64,000 nt of DNA from positions 720,698 to 784,697 of the forward strand of contig NZ_JARCHV010000001.1 in NCBI RefSeq assembly GCF_028890485.2, read 5' to 3'. The translations under genes were made by a program, and so were the position numbers. Shown here in pieces: positions 49,021-57,700 of the stretch (position 1 is the first letter of the stretch; each line of letters opens with the position of its first letter). The notes beneath the pieces were generated by a model. It was not told the origin of the DNA, ran no database searches, and saw only the letters and a program-made list of their open reading frames with translations. Source of the stretch: Planococcus sp. SK3692. Its GTDB lineage: Bacteria > Bacillota > Bacilli > Bacillales_A > Planococcaceae.

Positions 49021-50487
49021 TCAATCTGCATAACGTTGTTTATACACATGCTCTTTTTGACTTTCTGTCGCTTTCTGTTCGGGCTTTTTGATGAATAGCG
49101 CCAATAAAAACGCAGCAAGTGCGATATAAGTCGACACCGTAAACGAAAAGTTGATTCCTTCGAGCATGGCAGGAATAGTCGCTGCCTGCGGGCTAGTCCC
49201 GGAAGCGACCAGTTCCTGCGCTGTCGATTCGGTGCGCGTATTCATCAAAGTGACAAGAAACGCTGAACCGATGGCGCCGGAAACTTGCTGCAAGGTATTG
49301 TTGATAGCCGTACCGTGCGGATAAGATTTCATCGGCAATTGGTTGAGCCCGTTCGTCATGACCGGCATCATGACCATTGATATGCCGAACATGCGCAAAG
49401 TATAGATGGCCATAATTTCATAATAGCCCGTCTCCAGTGTTAAATTGCTGAACAAATAGGTGGTAATGACAACAAGAGCCAAGCCAGGCAGTGCCAGCAC
49501 TTTAGCACCGAACCGGTCAAAAATGCGTCCCGTAATCGGAGACATGACTCCCATGACGAGCGCCCCCGGCAGCATCATCAAACCGGATTGGATTGGCGAG
49601 ATGCCTTTAATGGTCTGGATATAAATCGGCATCAGGATCATGGCCGAGAACATCGCCATCGACAAAGTGACTGAAATGACCGAAGACAATGCGAACATCG
49701 GATGCTTATAAACCCGCAGTTCCAACAACGGCTCTTTTAGCTTCATTTGACGGAATGCAAAGACCGTCAAGGACAACAGGCCGACTGCTATCGTTAAATA
49801 GACTGCCGGGTTTTCCCAGCCAAGAGATCCAGCTGAACTGAATCCGTAAAGCAAACCCCCGAACCCTAAACTTGATAGCACAAGAGACAATGGGTCAAGC
49901 GACAGCTCGCGGTTTTGGAAGGTCAGGTTTTTCAATTTGAAGATCCCAAGTAATAACGGAATCAATGCAACCGGCAATACGATGAAAAACAGGACTCTCC
50001 ACGAGTAAGTCTGGACGATGAATCCGGACAGCGTCGGGCCGATTGCCGGGGCGACGACCATGACCATCCCGAAGATGCCCATTGCCTGCCCTCTTTTTTC
50101 GATAGGAAACGCGGCAAGCATGACATTCATCAATAAAGGCATCATGAGTGCAGCGCCTGACGCCTGGACCATACGGCCGATCAATAGGATAGCAAATGTC
50201 GGCGCGAGTGCGGCCAATAAGGTCCCTAGTGAGAACAAGGACATGGCGACAATAAAGATTGCCCGGTTGGAATAACGCTGGATCAAATAAGCGCTGGCCG
50301 GAATCAAGATCCCGTTGACGAGCATATAACCCGTGACGAGCCATTGGGCAGTCGCAGCGTCGACAGATAAGTCGATCATGATTTCCGGAAGGGCAATATT
50401 CAGCAGTGTTTGGTTGAAAATCGCCACGAATGCTCCAGTGAACAAAATGGCAATGATTGCATAAGGTGGTTTCGTTGTTTCTTTCAT
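49021..50487 (-). CDS. DHA2-family MFS drug exporter (EmrB/QacA type)
   Basis: A 488-residue permease with 14 predicted helices. DHA2 features include the early LNIALPEIMIDL segment, the motif-C-like region GMVMVVAPAIGPTLSGF and ITGRIFDRFGAK between later helices. It probably exports lipophilic drugs with protons. It is divergent from a TetR regulator, like B. subtilis lmrB/lmrA. The ATG is preceded by GGAGGAAAGA. Confidence 0.9.
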   Translation of the reverse strand: MKETTKPPYAIIAILFTGAFVAIFNQTLLNIALPEIMIDLSVDAATAQWLVTGYMLVNGILIPASAYLIQRYSNRAIFIVAMSLFSLGTLLAALAPTFAILLIGRMVQASGAALMMPLLMNVMLAAFPIEKRGQAMGIFGMVMVVAPAIGPTLSGFIVQTYSWRVLFFIVLPVALIPLLLGIFKLKNLTFQNRELSLDPLSLVLSSLGFGGLLYGFSSAGSLGWENPAVYLTIAVGLLSLTVFAFRQMKLKEPLLELRVYKHPMFALSSVISVTLSMAMFSAMILMPIYIQTIKGISPIQSGLMMLPGALVMGVMSPITGRIFDRFGAKVLALPGLALVVITTYLFSNLTLETGYYEIMAIYTLRMFGISMVMMPVMTNGLNQLPMKSYPHGTAINNTLQQVSGAIGSAFLVTLMNTRTESTAQELVASGTSPQAATIPAMLEGINFSFTVSTYIALAAFLLALFIKKPEQKATESQKEHVYKQRYAD

Positions 50488-50545
50488 CTTTCTTTCCTCC
50501 GTCTCGCCGATTTAATTCGGCTGATTATACTCTATCGACATATTT

Positions 50546-50560
50546 TATACTCATGGTATA
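50546..50560. promoter_or_regulatory. Candidate TetR operator in the exporter promoter
   Basis: Inverted repeat TATAC-TCATG-GTATA lies in the divergent intergenic region, next to a minus-strand TATAAT (50524-50529) that could be the exporter -10. Position fits repression by the adjacent TetR protein. No direct proof. Confidence 0.4.
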
Positions 50561-50669
50561 ATTTTTACAAGAAAGACGGACTGAGAAAAGACAATAAGTT
50601 TGAAACATTGATTTCATCAGCTTTTGACGGTATGCTTTTTTTATACTATCAGTCCAAAAAGGGGATATT

Positions 50670-51512
50670 ATGAATCCTAAAAAACAGCAAATCATCAATG
50701 CCGCTCACCACTTGTTCATTAAGAAGGGCTATAATGCGTCGTCCATACAAGACATTCTGGATGAAGCAGGTATTTCTAAAGGCACATTCTATAATTACTT
50801 CACTTCAAAATCAGAATGCCTCATCGCATTGATGGAGTCCATTGCCGAAGATATCCGGGCAGCACGCATATCGATCGCTTTTGGGGAATCCCCAACCGAT
50901 CCGGATCTTTTCGCTAAACAGCTTGCCATCCGTATCCGCATGAACCACGAAAAGAATTTATTTTCCTTATATGAAAGTATCTTCTATTCACAAGACGAGG
51001 AATTGAAAGCTTTTGGGAAAAGCCAGTATATTTTAGAGCTACAGTGGCTGAGCAGCCGCATCATCGATTTATTTGGTGAAAAAGTACGTCCCTATGCGCT
51101 TGAAAACGCCGCAATCGCAAACGGCGCCCTTCAGCAATTAATGCATGTATGGCGCTTTGGCACTGAACAGCAGTTGCCGCTTGATGAACTGACCGATTAC
51201 ATTGTGCATCGAATGAAACAAGCCGTAGACGTTCAGTTGAAAGATGGCAAACGATTCCTGTCTGAACGTCTGTTGACCCAGCATCAGCAGTTGCCGACTT
51301 TATCTGACAGCGCAGTGCACTTGCAAGAATTTGCCGCTGTGGCCGAAAATGATAACGTCAAACAATTGCTGACATTCCTGTCCAACGAACTCATAGCCGA
51401 ACAGCCGCGTATCGCTGTTCTCACCAGTGTGTTAACTTCTTTGGGCAAAGATACAGAGTCCGATGCCGAACTGCAGATGCTGCTTGAACAAGTGTGGCGC
51501 CAGATCAAATGA
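50670..51512 (+). CDS. TetR/AcrR family regulator
   Basis: A 280-residue regulator, longer than typical TetR proteins (about 190-210). The N-terminal HTH is complete (AAHHLFIKKGYNASSIQDIL, then DEAGISKGTFYNYF). The long C-terminal ligand domain has additional helices. Divergent from the DHA2 exporter, which it most likely represses until a drug binds. AAGGGG precedes the ATG. Confidence 0.9.
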   Translation: MNPKKQQIINAAHHLFIKKGYNASSIQDILDEAGISKGTFYNYFTSKSECLIALMESIAEDIRAARISIAFGESPTDPDLFAKQLAIRIRMNHEKNLFSLYESIFYSQDEELKAFGKSQYILELQWLSSRIIDLFGEKVRPYALENAAIANGALQQLMHVWRFGTEQQLPLDELTDYIVHRMKQAVDVQLKDGKRFLSERLLTQHQQLPTLSDSAVHLQEFAAVAENDNVKQLLTFLSNELIAEQPRIAVLTSVLTSLGKDTESDAELQMLLEQVWRQIK

Positions 51513-51515
51513 AAA

Positions 51516-51556
51516 ACCCCCTTCCTCGGATAAGATTCCAAGAAAGGGGATTTTTT
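51516..51556. terminator. Bidirectional terminator between tetR and the amidase
   Basis: Stem CCCCCTTCCTCGG / CCAAGAAAGGGG with flanking A- and T-runs. Confidence 0.8.
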
Positions 51557-53004
51557 TATGAGGGGCGCCTCCGCCCCGCTGTCGCTTGTTCAAACGCATA
51601 AGCATATTCGATCAGCTTAGGTTCATCAAATGCCTGCCCGGCAAAAGTGATGCCGAACGGTTCTCCTGATTCTGTCAAGCCGGCTGGCACGGTAATCGAA
51701 GGAAATCCGGCAGCTGCCCCGATATTGCAGCCAAAATCCTGCGGTAGAAGAAGAGCATCCGCCCCGGCTTGTCCGAGGCGCTTATTCATGCCCTGTTCAG
51801 CCGCCAGGAAACGGTTGCGTTCAAGCGCCTCGACATACTCTCTCTCCGTTAAGTTTCCGCTCATGCCATTGGCTTGCTCCAATAGATTTTGGCCAAATTT
51901 CAACATCCGCTCTGCATGCTCTTCATTATAGGAAATAATGTCACCCATCGAACGGATTCGGTGATCGGGATTTGAGCGTGCCAAATAGGCATTCAAGTCT
52001 GCTTTGAATTCATGGAGCAGCACCGCAAAACCGAGATCTTCCTGATCGGCGCCAAGGTCGACTTCCTTGATGACAGCTCCGCATGCCTGCAATTGCTCCA
52101 TTGCCTGTTCGAATGCGTCGGATTGCTCTTTCGCGATATCCGCAAATAATTGGCGGTCTAGGCCGAATACCGCACCAGACAACCCGTCCTTTTTCAAATG
52201 CTGTTGCCAATCATGATTCTTGAACTGTTCGGCAAACAGTGTAACTTCGTCTTCAGGATCTGTCCCAACCAAGGCTGCGAACACTGTCACTGCATCTTCC
52301 ACTGTACGCGCAAGCGGCCCGGCCGTATCTTGCGTATGCGATAAGGGAATGATTCCTGTGCGGCTGATCAGGCCAATTGTCGGCTTAATACCGACAAGGC
52401 TATTCTGCGACGCAGGATTGATGATCGAACCAGATGTTTCTGTCCCGACCGCGGCACAAGCCAAGTTCGTAGCCACTCCGGCCGCCGATCCTGAACTTGA
52501 ACCGCCGACATCGAATGCACCGTACGGATTTTTCACTTGGCCACCGCGCGAGCTATAGCCGTTGGGCATTTTATCACTCATGAAATTCGCCCATTCGGTC
52601 ATATTGGTTTTCCCGAGGATGATCGCCCCCGCCACACGCAGCTTTCCCACCACTTTTGCATCGTGCAGCGCGTAATGGTCTGCCATGGCGAACGAACCGG
52701 CACTTGTATGCATTTTATCGCCGGTGTCCATATTGTCTTTTACGAGCAGAGGAATGCCGTGCAGTTTCGAGCGCGGCCCTTTATGCTTCCGTTCAAAATC
52801 CAATGCTTGGGCAATAAGCAAGGCGTCCGGATTGATCTCGAGCACGGCACGGGTATTTTGATCGCGCAGCGAAATATTTTCTTTATACATCAGCACAAGC
52901 TCTTCCGACGTCAGCTCGCCCCTTTCCATTTCTTTTTGCAACTGGGCAATCGTCATTTCGTCGAGCTTTTTTTTGCGGTAGTCTTCCAGTTTTTGATGAT
53001 GCAT
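51556..53004 (-). CDS. Amidase signature family protein
   Basis: A 482-residue amidase with the Ser-cisSer-Lys triad: Lys in LLVKDNMDT and serines in GGSSSGSAAGVA. It is related to GatA but stands alone, so a nitrilase-like or peptide amidase role is more likely than tRNA amidation. The ATG at 53004 has GGAGG 7 bases upstream; the earlier in-frame start has no good ribosome-binding site. Confidence 0.9.
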   Translation of the reverse strand: MHHQKLEDYRKKKLDEMTIAQLQKEMERGELTSEELVLMYKENISLRDQNTRAVLEINPDALLIAQALDFERKHKGPRSKLHGIPLLVKDNMDTGDKMHTSAGSFAMADHYALHDAKVVGKLRVAGAIILGKTNMTEWANFMSDKMPNGYSSRGGQVKNPYGAFDVGGSSSGSAAGVATNLACAAVGTETSGSIINPASQNSLVGIKPTIGLISRTGIIPLSHTQDTAGPLARTVEDAVTVFAALVGTDPEDEVTLFAEQFKNHDWQQHLKKDGLSGAVFGLDRQLFADIAKEQSDAFEQAMEQLQACGAVIKEVDLGADQEDLGFAVLLHEFKADLNAYLARSNPDHRIRSMGDIISYNEEHAERMLKFGQNLLEQANGMSGNLTEREYVEALERNRFLAAEQGMNKRLGQAGADALLLPQDFGCNIGAAAGFPSITVPAGLTESGEPFGITFAGQAFDEPKLIEYAYAFEQATAGRRRPS

Positions 53005-53060
53005 GCAAGTTCCTCCCACATGGTACAAAATAAGTCCTTTTCCAGGGCCATAGATATCTA

Positions 53061-53092
53061 AAAAAGCCTGAGCTCATGAGCTTAGGCTTTTA
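53061..53092. terminator. Terminator overlapping the end of the FbpA-like gene
   Basis: Stem AAAGCCTAAGCTCAT / ATGAGCTCAGGCTTT with one mismatch, followed by T's on the minus strand. The stop codon of the small gene lies inside it. Confidence 0.8.
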
Positions 53093-53232
53093 TCGGTATA
53101 TTCCTTTAACAGTTCATATAAGGACAGTTCATAGAGCTGCCTGCCGTTGATCTTGAAGACATTCTTCGAAACGAGCTCATCAATGACCATCGACCGTTTG
53201 TCTTCGAATTTCGACTCGGGTATGTGTTCCAT
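53074..53232 (-). CDS. fbpA: FbpA-type Fur-regulated small protein
   Basis: A 52-residue protein matching the Fur-regulated basic protein family: RSMVIDELVSKNVFKINGR, then QLYELSLYELLKEY. In B. subtilis FbpA works in the iron-sparing response with FsrA. The ATG at 53232 has AAGGAG 12 bases upstream, a long spacing. A perfect dyad ATAGTatcACTAT lies at 53255-53267 just upstream, but it is not a good Fur box. The family match is strong; regulation by Fur here is unproven. Confidence 0.75.
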   Translation of the reverse strand: MEHIPESKFEDKRSMVIDELVSKNVFKINGRQLYELSLYELLKEYTDKSLSS

Positions 53233-53358
53233 CGTGCTTCTTCTCTCCTTGCAGATAGTATCACTATTTCTATACCCGAAACGATCACAGCCTAAAACCT
53301 GACAAAAGAAAAACTGCCGATAATTTTTTTCGTCGCCCTCGTTTCGACAAATTTCAAT

Positions 53359-53784
53359 TCAGGATTTGTCTGGATAGCGCTCCTGCAAATACGCTGTCGC
53401 ATTGTGGATCAATTCTTTCAGCACTTTCGGATCGATATCGCTGAGTTTATTAATGTAGATACAGGATTTTCCTGTTGTGCATTTTCCCAGGCGCTCAAGC
53501 GCATCCGGCTCTTTTTCTGCACAGCCTGTCAGGTATAAGCTGATTTTCGCTTTGCGCGGGGAAAATCCAGCGAGCGGTGCATCGCCTTCATGGCCGGTCG
53601 CATAACGGTAATGATAGGAACCGAAACCGATGATGCTGTCGCCCCACATTTTCGCCGGATGGCCGGTCGCTTGTTCAAAAATCTCCAGCAGCCGGTATGC
53701 ATCTTCTTTTTTTGACGGCTTTTCGACCGACTCGATAAATTCAATGACACTGCCTTCATGCTCTTTCGTTTTTTGTTCGTACAT
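53359..53784 (-). CDS. DUF1801 domain-containing protein
   Basis: A 141-residue protein of the DUF1801 (YdhG-like) family, with the blocks GDSIIGFGSYHYRY, GFSPRKAKISLYL and GKCTTGKSCIYINKLSDID. Function unknown. AGGAGG precedes the ATG. Standing alone between the FbpA-like gene and an acetyltransferase gene. Confidence 0.88.
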   Translation of the reverse strand: MYEQKTKEHEGSVIEFIESVEKPSKKEDAYRLLEIFEQATGHPAKMWGDSIIGFGSYHYRYATGHEGDAPLAGFSPRKAKISLYLTGCAEKEPDALERLGKCTTGKSCIYINKLSDIDPKVLKELIHNATAYLQERYPDKS

Positions 53785-53867
53785 CGCTAGTCCTCCTTCT
53801 GAAAACTCTACACCACTAATTCCATGAATAGCACCAGTTGTCCTGCTGTACCATGGCGCTAGCGCTA

Positions 53868-54338
53868 TTATTCATCTTTCTCAAAGCTGAAATCAAAATG
53901 GAATACATCTTCCCGCGTACCGAGTGAACTGTACAGGTTCACGGCAGCCGTGTCCACAGGATCCGCTTGGACAAACACGACCCAAGCGCCTAAACTTTGC
54001 GCTTCCGTCTGAACAAACTGAATCAGCCCGGTCGCGACTTTTCTTCTGCGGTAGTTGCTAGCAACTGCCAAATCATAGATATATACTTCCTTCCGCTGCT
54101 GCTCGAATTTATCCAGTACATATGCGACAAGACCGCCTGCAAGTTCACCGCCGGACAGTGCAACACAAACGAGGACATGCTCTTTTGCCAATAAAGATTG
54201 GAGATAACCATCAGACGGCGGGTTTCCGAGATAGGTTTCGTCTTCTTCGAATGCATCCGCAAACAAAGCATTCAAGTCCCTGAACAGCTGCAGCGACTGC
54301 GTGTCATCCGCCAGCCGTTTATAGTGGATGTTCGACAT
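53868..54338 (-). CDS. AAC(3)-I-like GNAT acetyltransferase
   Basis: A 156-residue GNAT protein whose central part closely follows AAC(3)-I aminoglycoside 3-N-acetyltransferases: AYVLDKFEQQRKEVYIYDLA, then RRRKVATGLI, GAWVVFVQADPVD and SLGTREDVFHFDF. The acetyl-CoA loop is RRRKVA. It is a chromosomal gene without mobile-element marks, so it may be a housekeeping relative and not a resistance gene. GGGAG lies 9 bases before the ATG. Confidence 0.85.
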   Translation of the reverse strand: MSNIHYKRLADDTQSLQLFRDLNALFADAFEEDETYLGNPPSDGYLQSLLAKEHVLVCVALSGGELAGGLVAYVLDKFEQQRKEVYIYDLAVASNYRRRKVATGLIQFVQTEAQSLGAWVVFVQADPVDTAAVNLYSSLGTREDVFHFDFSFEKDE

Positions 54339-54386
54339 GGTCTCCCACTCCCTTTCTCGCTACTTGGCCTGCTCTCTTACCAGTGC

Positions 54387-54863
54387 TTACGCTTTGTATT
54401 GGCTAGTGAAGCGTTCCGCCAATTCTTCGATTTGCTGTTCTCTTTTTTTATGGGACCAATTGATGATGGCGGTCGATTTGACCACTGCCCCTTTTGCTTC
54501 AAGCGATCTCGTCATTTTGAACATCGCTCTATTGCCGCCCATCCATTTATAGCGGAATTGCTGCGTCAAGAAACAACATACCTGTGCTTGGCCGAGATCC
54601 TGAAGTTGTTCCACATACTTTATAAATCCAGGACATAGAGTAAAGCCCTGTACCCATGCGCCAAAAATCAAAGCATCGTATCCTGCGGTTTCCGGCAGTG
54701 AATCCAATTGTACATCTATTGGATTTTTCGCTTTTTCGTTCTCGAGATTTTGCATCCTCACCACTAGCGCTTCGTGTCCATCAGCCTGCAGTTTTTCACG
54801 GATCCGTTCACCGACAAGCAAGGTATGTCCGGTCTGGGAATGTACGATTATACCGATTTTCAT
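54387..54863 (-). CDS. Flavodoxin family protein
   Basis: A 158-residue flavodoxin-fold protein with FMN phosphate loop SQTGHT (about residues 9-14) and a later GAWVQGFTLCPGF segment. GAAGGAGG precedes the ATG at 54863. The preceding in-frame stretch is judged non-coding. Redox partner unknown. Confidence 0.85.
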   Translation of the reverse strand: MKIGIIVHSQTGHTLLVGERIREKLQADGHEALVVRMQNLENEKAKNPIDVQLDSLPETAGYDALIFGAWVQGFTLCPGFIKYVEQLQDLGQAQVCCFLTQQFRYKWMGGNRAMFKMTRSLEAKGAVVKSTAIINWSHKKREQQIEELAERFTSQYKA

Positions 54864-55000
54864 GCCGCGTCCTCCTTCGCTGAAGCATTCGTATCTTCCT
54901 TTTATTGCTTCAACAATCATTGCCTGACTACTTCCCCGCCCCTCAAAATATTCCTTCCTCCTAAAGTACCCAGTTTCGTTTTCACACTCCAATTGCATAA

Positions 55001-55040
55001 TAAAACCCCCAATGCTGTTCAAAGAACAATCATTGGGGGT
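55001..55040 (-). terminator. Terminator of rlmCD
   Basis: Stem ACCCCCAATG / CATTGGGGGT with inner GTTC/GAAC pairing and TTTTATT on the minus strand. Confidence 0.85.
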
Positions 55041-55095
55041 CGACTATTAAATTGCATTATTTCCCAAAAAATATTTCTTTCTTCCCGAAAGCCAA

Positions 55096-56457
55096 TCAGC
55101 TTCTCGTTAGCCACGCGACACATTCGACATGGGTCGTCTGCGGGAACATATCGACTGGCTGGACTTCCTGCGTCCGGTAGCCGCCGTCTTCCAAGATGCG
55201 CAAATCGCGTGCCAGCGTCGCCGGATTGCAGGAGACGTAGACGATGCGGTCCGGCTTCTGTTCGAGCATTGTTTGAAGAAGCGCTTCGTCGCATCCTTTG
55301 CGCGGCGGATCGACGACAAGCACATCTGCTTGTTTACCGTCTTTGTACCAGCGCGGAATGACTTCTTCGGCGGGTCCTGCTTCAAACAAGGTATTCGTAA
55401 AGCCGTTCAAATCGGCATTGCGTTTGGCGTCTTCGATCGCCTGCGGGACGATCTCGACGCCCATGACGAATTTTGCGCGCTGTGCCAGGAATAATGAGAT
55501 TGTGCCAATGCCACAATACGCATCAATCACCGTTTCAGTTCCTGTCAGCCCCGCGTAATCAAGCGCCTGCCCATACAGCACTTCCGTCTGTTCCGGATTG
55601 ACTTGATAGAACGAACGCGCGGAGATCTCGAAGCGCACATTGCCAATGCGGTCTTCGATGATGTCCTTGCCCCATAGGTTAATGGTGTCGTTTCCGAAAA
55701 TGACATTGGTCTTTTCTGCATTGACGTTCTGCATGATCGACGTGACATCCGGCAACGCCGCACGGATCGCTTCCACGGCGCGCTCTGCTTGCGGGAATTT
55801 CTGCTTCTTCGTCACCAACACGACCATCAACTCGCCTGTCACGCGCCCTTTACGGAGAACGACGTGGCGCAACATGCCGCGGTGTGTCTTTTCTTCGTAA
55901 GGCTCGATGCCCATGTCCTGCAGATTGCGCTTGAGCGACGCCATCAAAATATCCGCTTCCGGCGTTTGGATCAGGCAGATATCGGTATCCGCAATGCGGT
56001 GTGAGCGCGGTTGGTAAAAGCCCGCGACCACACGGCCATCATCAAGGCCGAACGGAATCTGCGATTTGTTGCGGTAGCGCCACGGGTTGTCCATGCCTTT
56101 GACCGGATGGACCGGCACGTCCGGCAATTTCCCGAGACGTGCCATCGCATCGCGCACGACTTTTTCTTTGTACTTCAATTGTCCTTCGTAGGACAGATGC
56201 TGCAATTGGCAACCGCCACAAATCTCAAACACCGGGCATGGCGCGTCGATACGGTCTGCGGACTTCTCTTCGATCGAGATGAGCTTGGCAAATCCGTATG
56301 ATTTTAAGGTTTTCAATACATGTACCGTTACAGTCTCGCCAGGCAATGCCTCTTTGATGAACAGCGGATAACCGTCCACTTTAGCAACGCCGGCACCATC
56401 ATGCGTCAAGTCTTCAACATAGACCGATAAGCGGTCATTTTTCGTTACTGGTTTCAT
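55096..56457 (-). CDS. rlmCD: 23S rRNA (uracil-5-)-methyltransferase RlmCD
   Basis: A 453-residue RumA-family enzyme. TRAM domain (about residues 10-60), iron-sulfur cysteines in [10 protein letters not shown] plus DICL, SAM motif [11 protein letters not shown] and catalytic Cys in [11 protein letters not shown]. In B. subtilis RlmCD (YefA) makes m5U747 and m5U1939, and lies by gatB-dgkB as here. The ATG at 56457 has GGAG 8 bases upstream. A paralogue is at 20807-22171. Confidence 0.93.
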   Translation of the reverse strand: MKPVTKNDRLSVYVEDLTHDGAGVAKVDGYPLFIKEALPGETVTVHVLKTLKSYGFAKLISIEEKSADRIDAPCPVFEICGGCQLQHLSYEGQLKYKEKVVRDAMARLGKLPDVPVHPVKGMDNPWRYRNKSQIPFGLDDGRVVAGFYQPRSHRIADTDICLIQTPEADILMASLKRNLQDMGIEPYEEKTHRGMLRHVVLRKGRVTGELMVVLVTKKQKFPQAERAVEAIRAALPDVTSIMQNVNAEKTNVIFGNDTINLWGKDIIEDRIGNVRFEISARSFYQVNPEQTEVLYGQALDYAGLTGTETVIDAYCGIGTISLFLAQRAKFVMGVEIVPQAIEDAKRNADLNGFTNTLFEAGPAEEVIPRWYKDGKQADVLVVDPPRKGCDEALLQTMLEQKPDRIVYVSCNPATLARDLRILEDGGYRTQEVQPVDMFPQTTHVECVAWLTRS

Positions 56458-56512
56458 TACGTTCACTCCATTTCACATTGACTCATTGTAACATATCCGC
56501 TTTTTAAGCAGT

Positions 56513-56547
56513 AAAAAACTGCGGCGGGAAATTCCCGCCACAGTTTT
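56513..56547 (-). terminator. Terminator of the cydABS operon
   Basis: Stem AAAACTGCGGCGGGA / TCCCGCCACAGTTTT with one mismatch and a T-run on the minus strand directly after cydS. Confidence 0.85.
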
Positions 56548-56656
56548 ATTTCTTATCTTTCGTTACCGGGCCATCTTTTAGCGATATCCAGAAACCGACG
56601 GCAATCGCCAGGATGATCACCAGAAACGGTGCATAGAAAATGAAAAAATCATTCAT
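56546..56656 (-). CDS. cydS: Cytochrome bd oxidase small subunit CydS
   Basis: A 36-residue single-helix protein (MNDFFIFYAPFLVIILAIAV, then GFWISLKDG). It matches the CydS/YthC small subunit of Bacillus and Geobacillus bd oxidases in the YAP motif, the helix and the W-x-x-LKD end. It starts 15 bp after cydB with GGAGG 9 bases upstream. It should stabilise the haem groups of CydA. Too short for most gene finders. Confidence 0.88.
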   Translation of the reverse strand: MNDFFIFYAPFLVIILAIAVGFWISLKDGPVTKDKK

Positions 56657-56671
56657 CTTTCACAGCCTCCT

Positions 56672-57700
56672 TCAGGCATGATAATCCGATTTCCCTTTGA
56701 CGTAATCTTTGTCAAACAAGAACAAACGGAATAATAGGTAAAGCGATGGCAGCAATAGCCCAAGCCCTGCAATAAAGGCGATGATCAAGGCGATCGCCAT
56801 CGATTCATTCGTAAAGCTATCGTAAATCGTCAAATGTGGATACAGCAAATATGGGTAATGCGAAGCCCCGTAGGCGAAAAACGCGGTAAAGAACTGGCCG
56901 ACAAGCAAGATGAAAGCCAAGCCGTAATTGCGCTTTTTCCAGATCAAGAACACCGTACCGAGGAACAACAGGAACGACAGCGCGAACATCCACCACATAT
57001 CAAGCAAGTTCGCATAATGTTCCGGGTTGTGCCCACGCAGTTCGAAGATGATGCCGGTCGCGGTGATAATCGTCGGACCTGCCCAAATCAGCGCATACTT
57101 GCGGACAAGTTGTGTCGCTTTCTCGTCTCCCGCTTTCCAGGCGTACCAAGTCAAGAACACAGCAGAAATATACAATACTGCGGCAATGCTCAAGACGACA
57201 ATGCTCCACATCAAAGGGCTTGTAAACAGCGCCCAGTAATCGAGCGATGGCTGTCCGCCCTCCAGGCGCATAAAGCCGCCTTCTGAAATGGCCAACACCG
57301 GCGACAGCGCCGCCGGAAGCAATAGGCCGGATAAGCCGTACATGTAAATATAACCGCGGTGGTTGATCTTTGCGCCGTAAGTAGCGAACGCATAATACGA
57401 ACCACGCACCGCCAGCAAAATAAGCGCGATGCTCGCCGGAACGAGCAGTGTCGTGCCGTAATAGAACGCTGTCTGCGGGAAGAACCCGATGATGCCGACG
57501 AAGAAGAAAACGAAAAAGACGTTCGTCACTTCCCATACCGGCGACAGATAACGCTGGATGATGCCTGTCAAAATATGCTGCTTGTCGGAAAACGCACTAT
57601 AGGCGTTAAAGAATCCAGCGCCGAAGTCAATCGACGCTACAATAACGTAGAGGAACAAAAACAGCCAAAGAACGGAAATTCCGATAATCTCGAGTGTCAT
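56672..57700 (-). CDS. cydB: Cytochrome bd ubiquinol oxidase subunit II
   Basis: A 342-residue membrane protein with nine predicted helices. CydB features are the N-terminal VIVASIDFGAGF, RGSYYAFATYG and a late MAIALIIAFIAGLG helix. Four bases (ATGA) overlap with the end of cydA. Sequence character is closer to B. subtilis YthB than to CydB. Confidence 0.93.
   Translation of the reverse strand: MTLEIIGISVLWLFLFLYVIVASIDFGAGFFNAYSAFSDKQHILTGIIQRYLSPVWEVTNVFFVFFFVGIIGFFPQTAFYYGTTLLVPASIALILLAVRGSYYAFATYGAKINHRGYIYMYGLSGLLLPAALSPVLAISEGGFMRLEGGQPSLDYWALFTSPLMWSIVVLSIAAVLYISAVFLTWYAWKAGDEKATQLVRKYALIWAGPTIITATGIIFELRGHNPEHYANLLDMWWMFALSFLLFLGTVFLIWKKRNYGLAFILLVGQFFTAFFAYGASHYPYLLYPHLTIYDSFTNESMAIALIIAFIAGLGLLLPSLYLLFRLFLFDKDYVKGKSDYHA

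Noticed and set aside
51556-53004. Calling the amidase GatA.
   Set aside because: It has the amidase signature, but gatB is 10 kb away and no gatC is near; the true gatA is expected beyond the right edge beside gatB.
53233-53290. Fur box in front of the FbpA-like gene.
   Set aside because: The only dyad (ATAGT-N3-ACTAT) does not fit the 7-1-7 GATAATGATTATC pattern well enough.
54864-55022. A 53-codon extension of the flavodoxin frame.
   Set aside because: GAAGGAGG just before the ATG at 54863 and the canonical N-terminal strand make the shorter protein far more likely.
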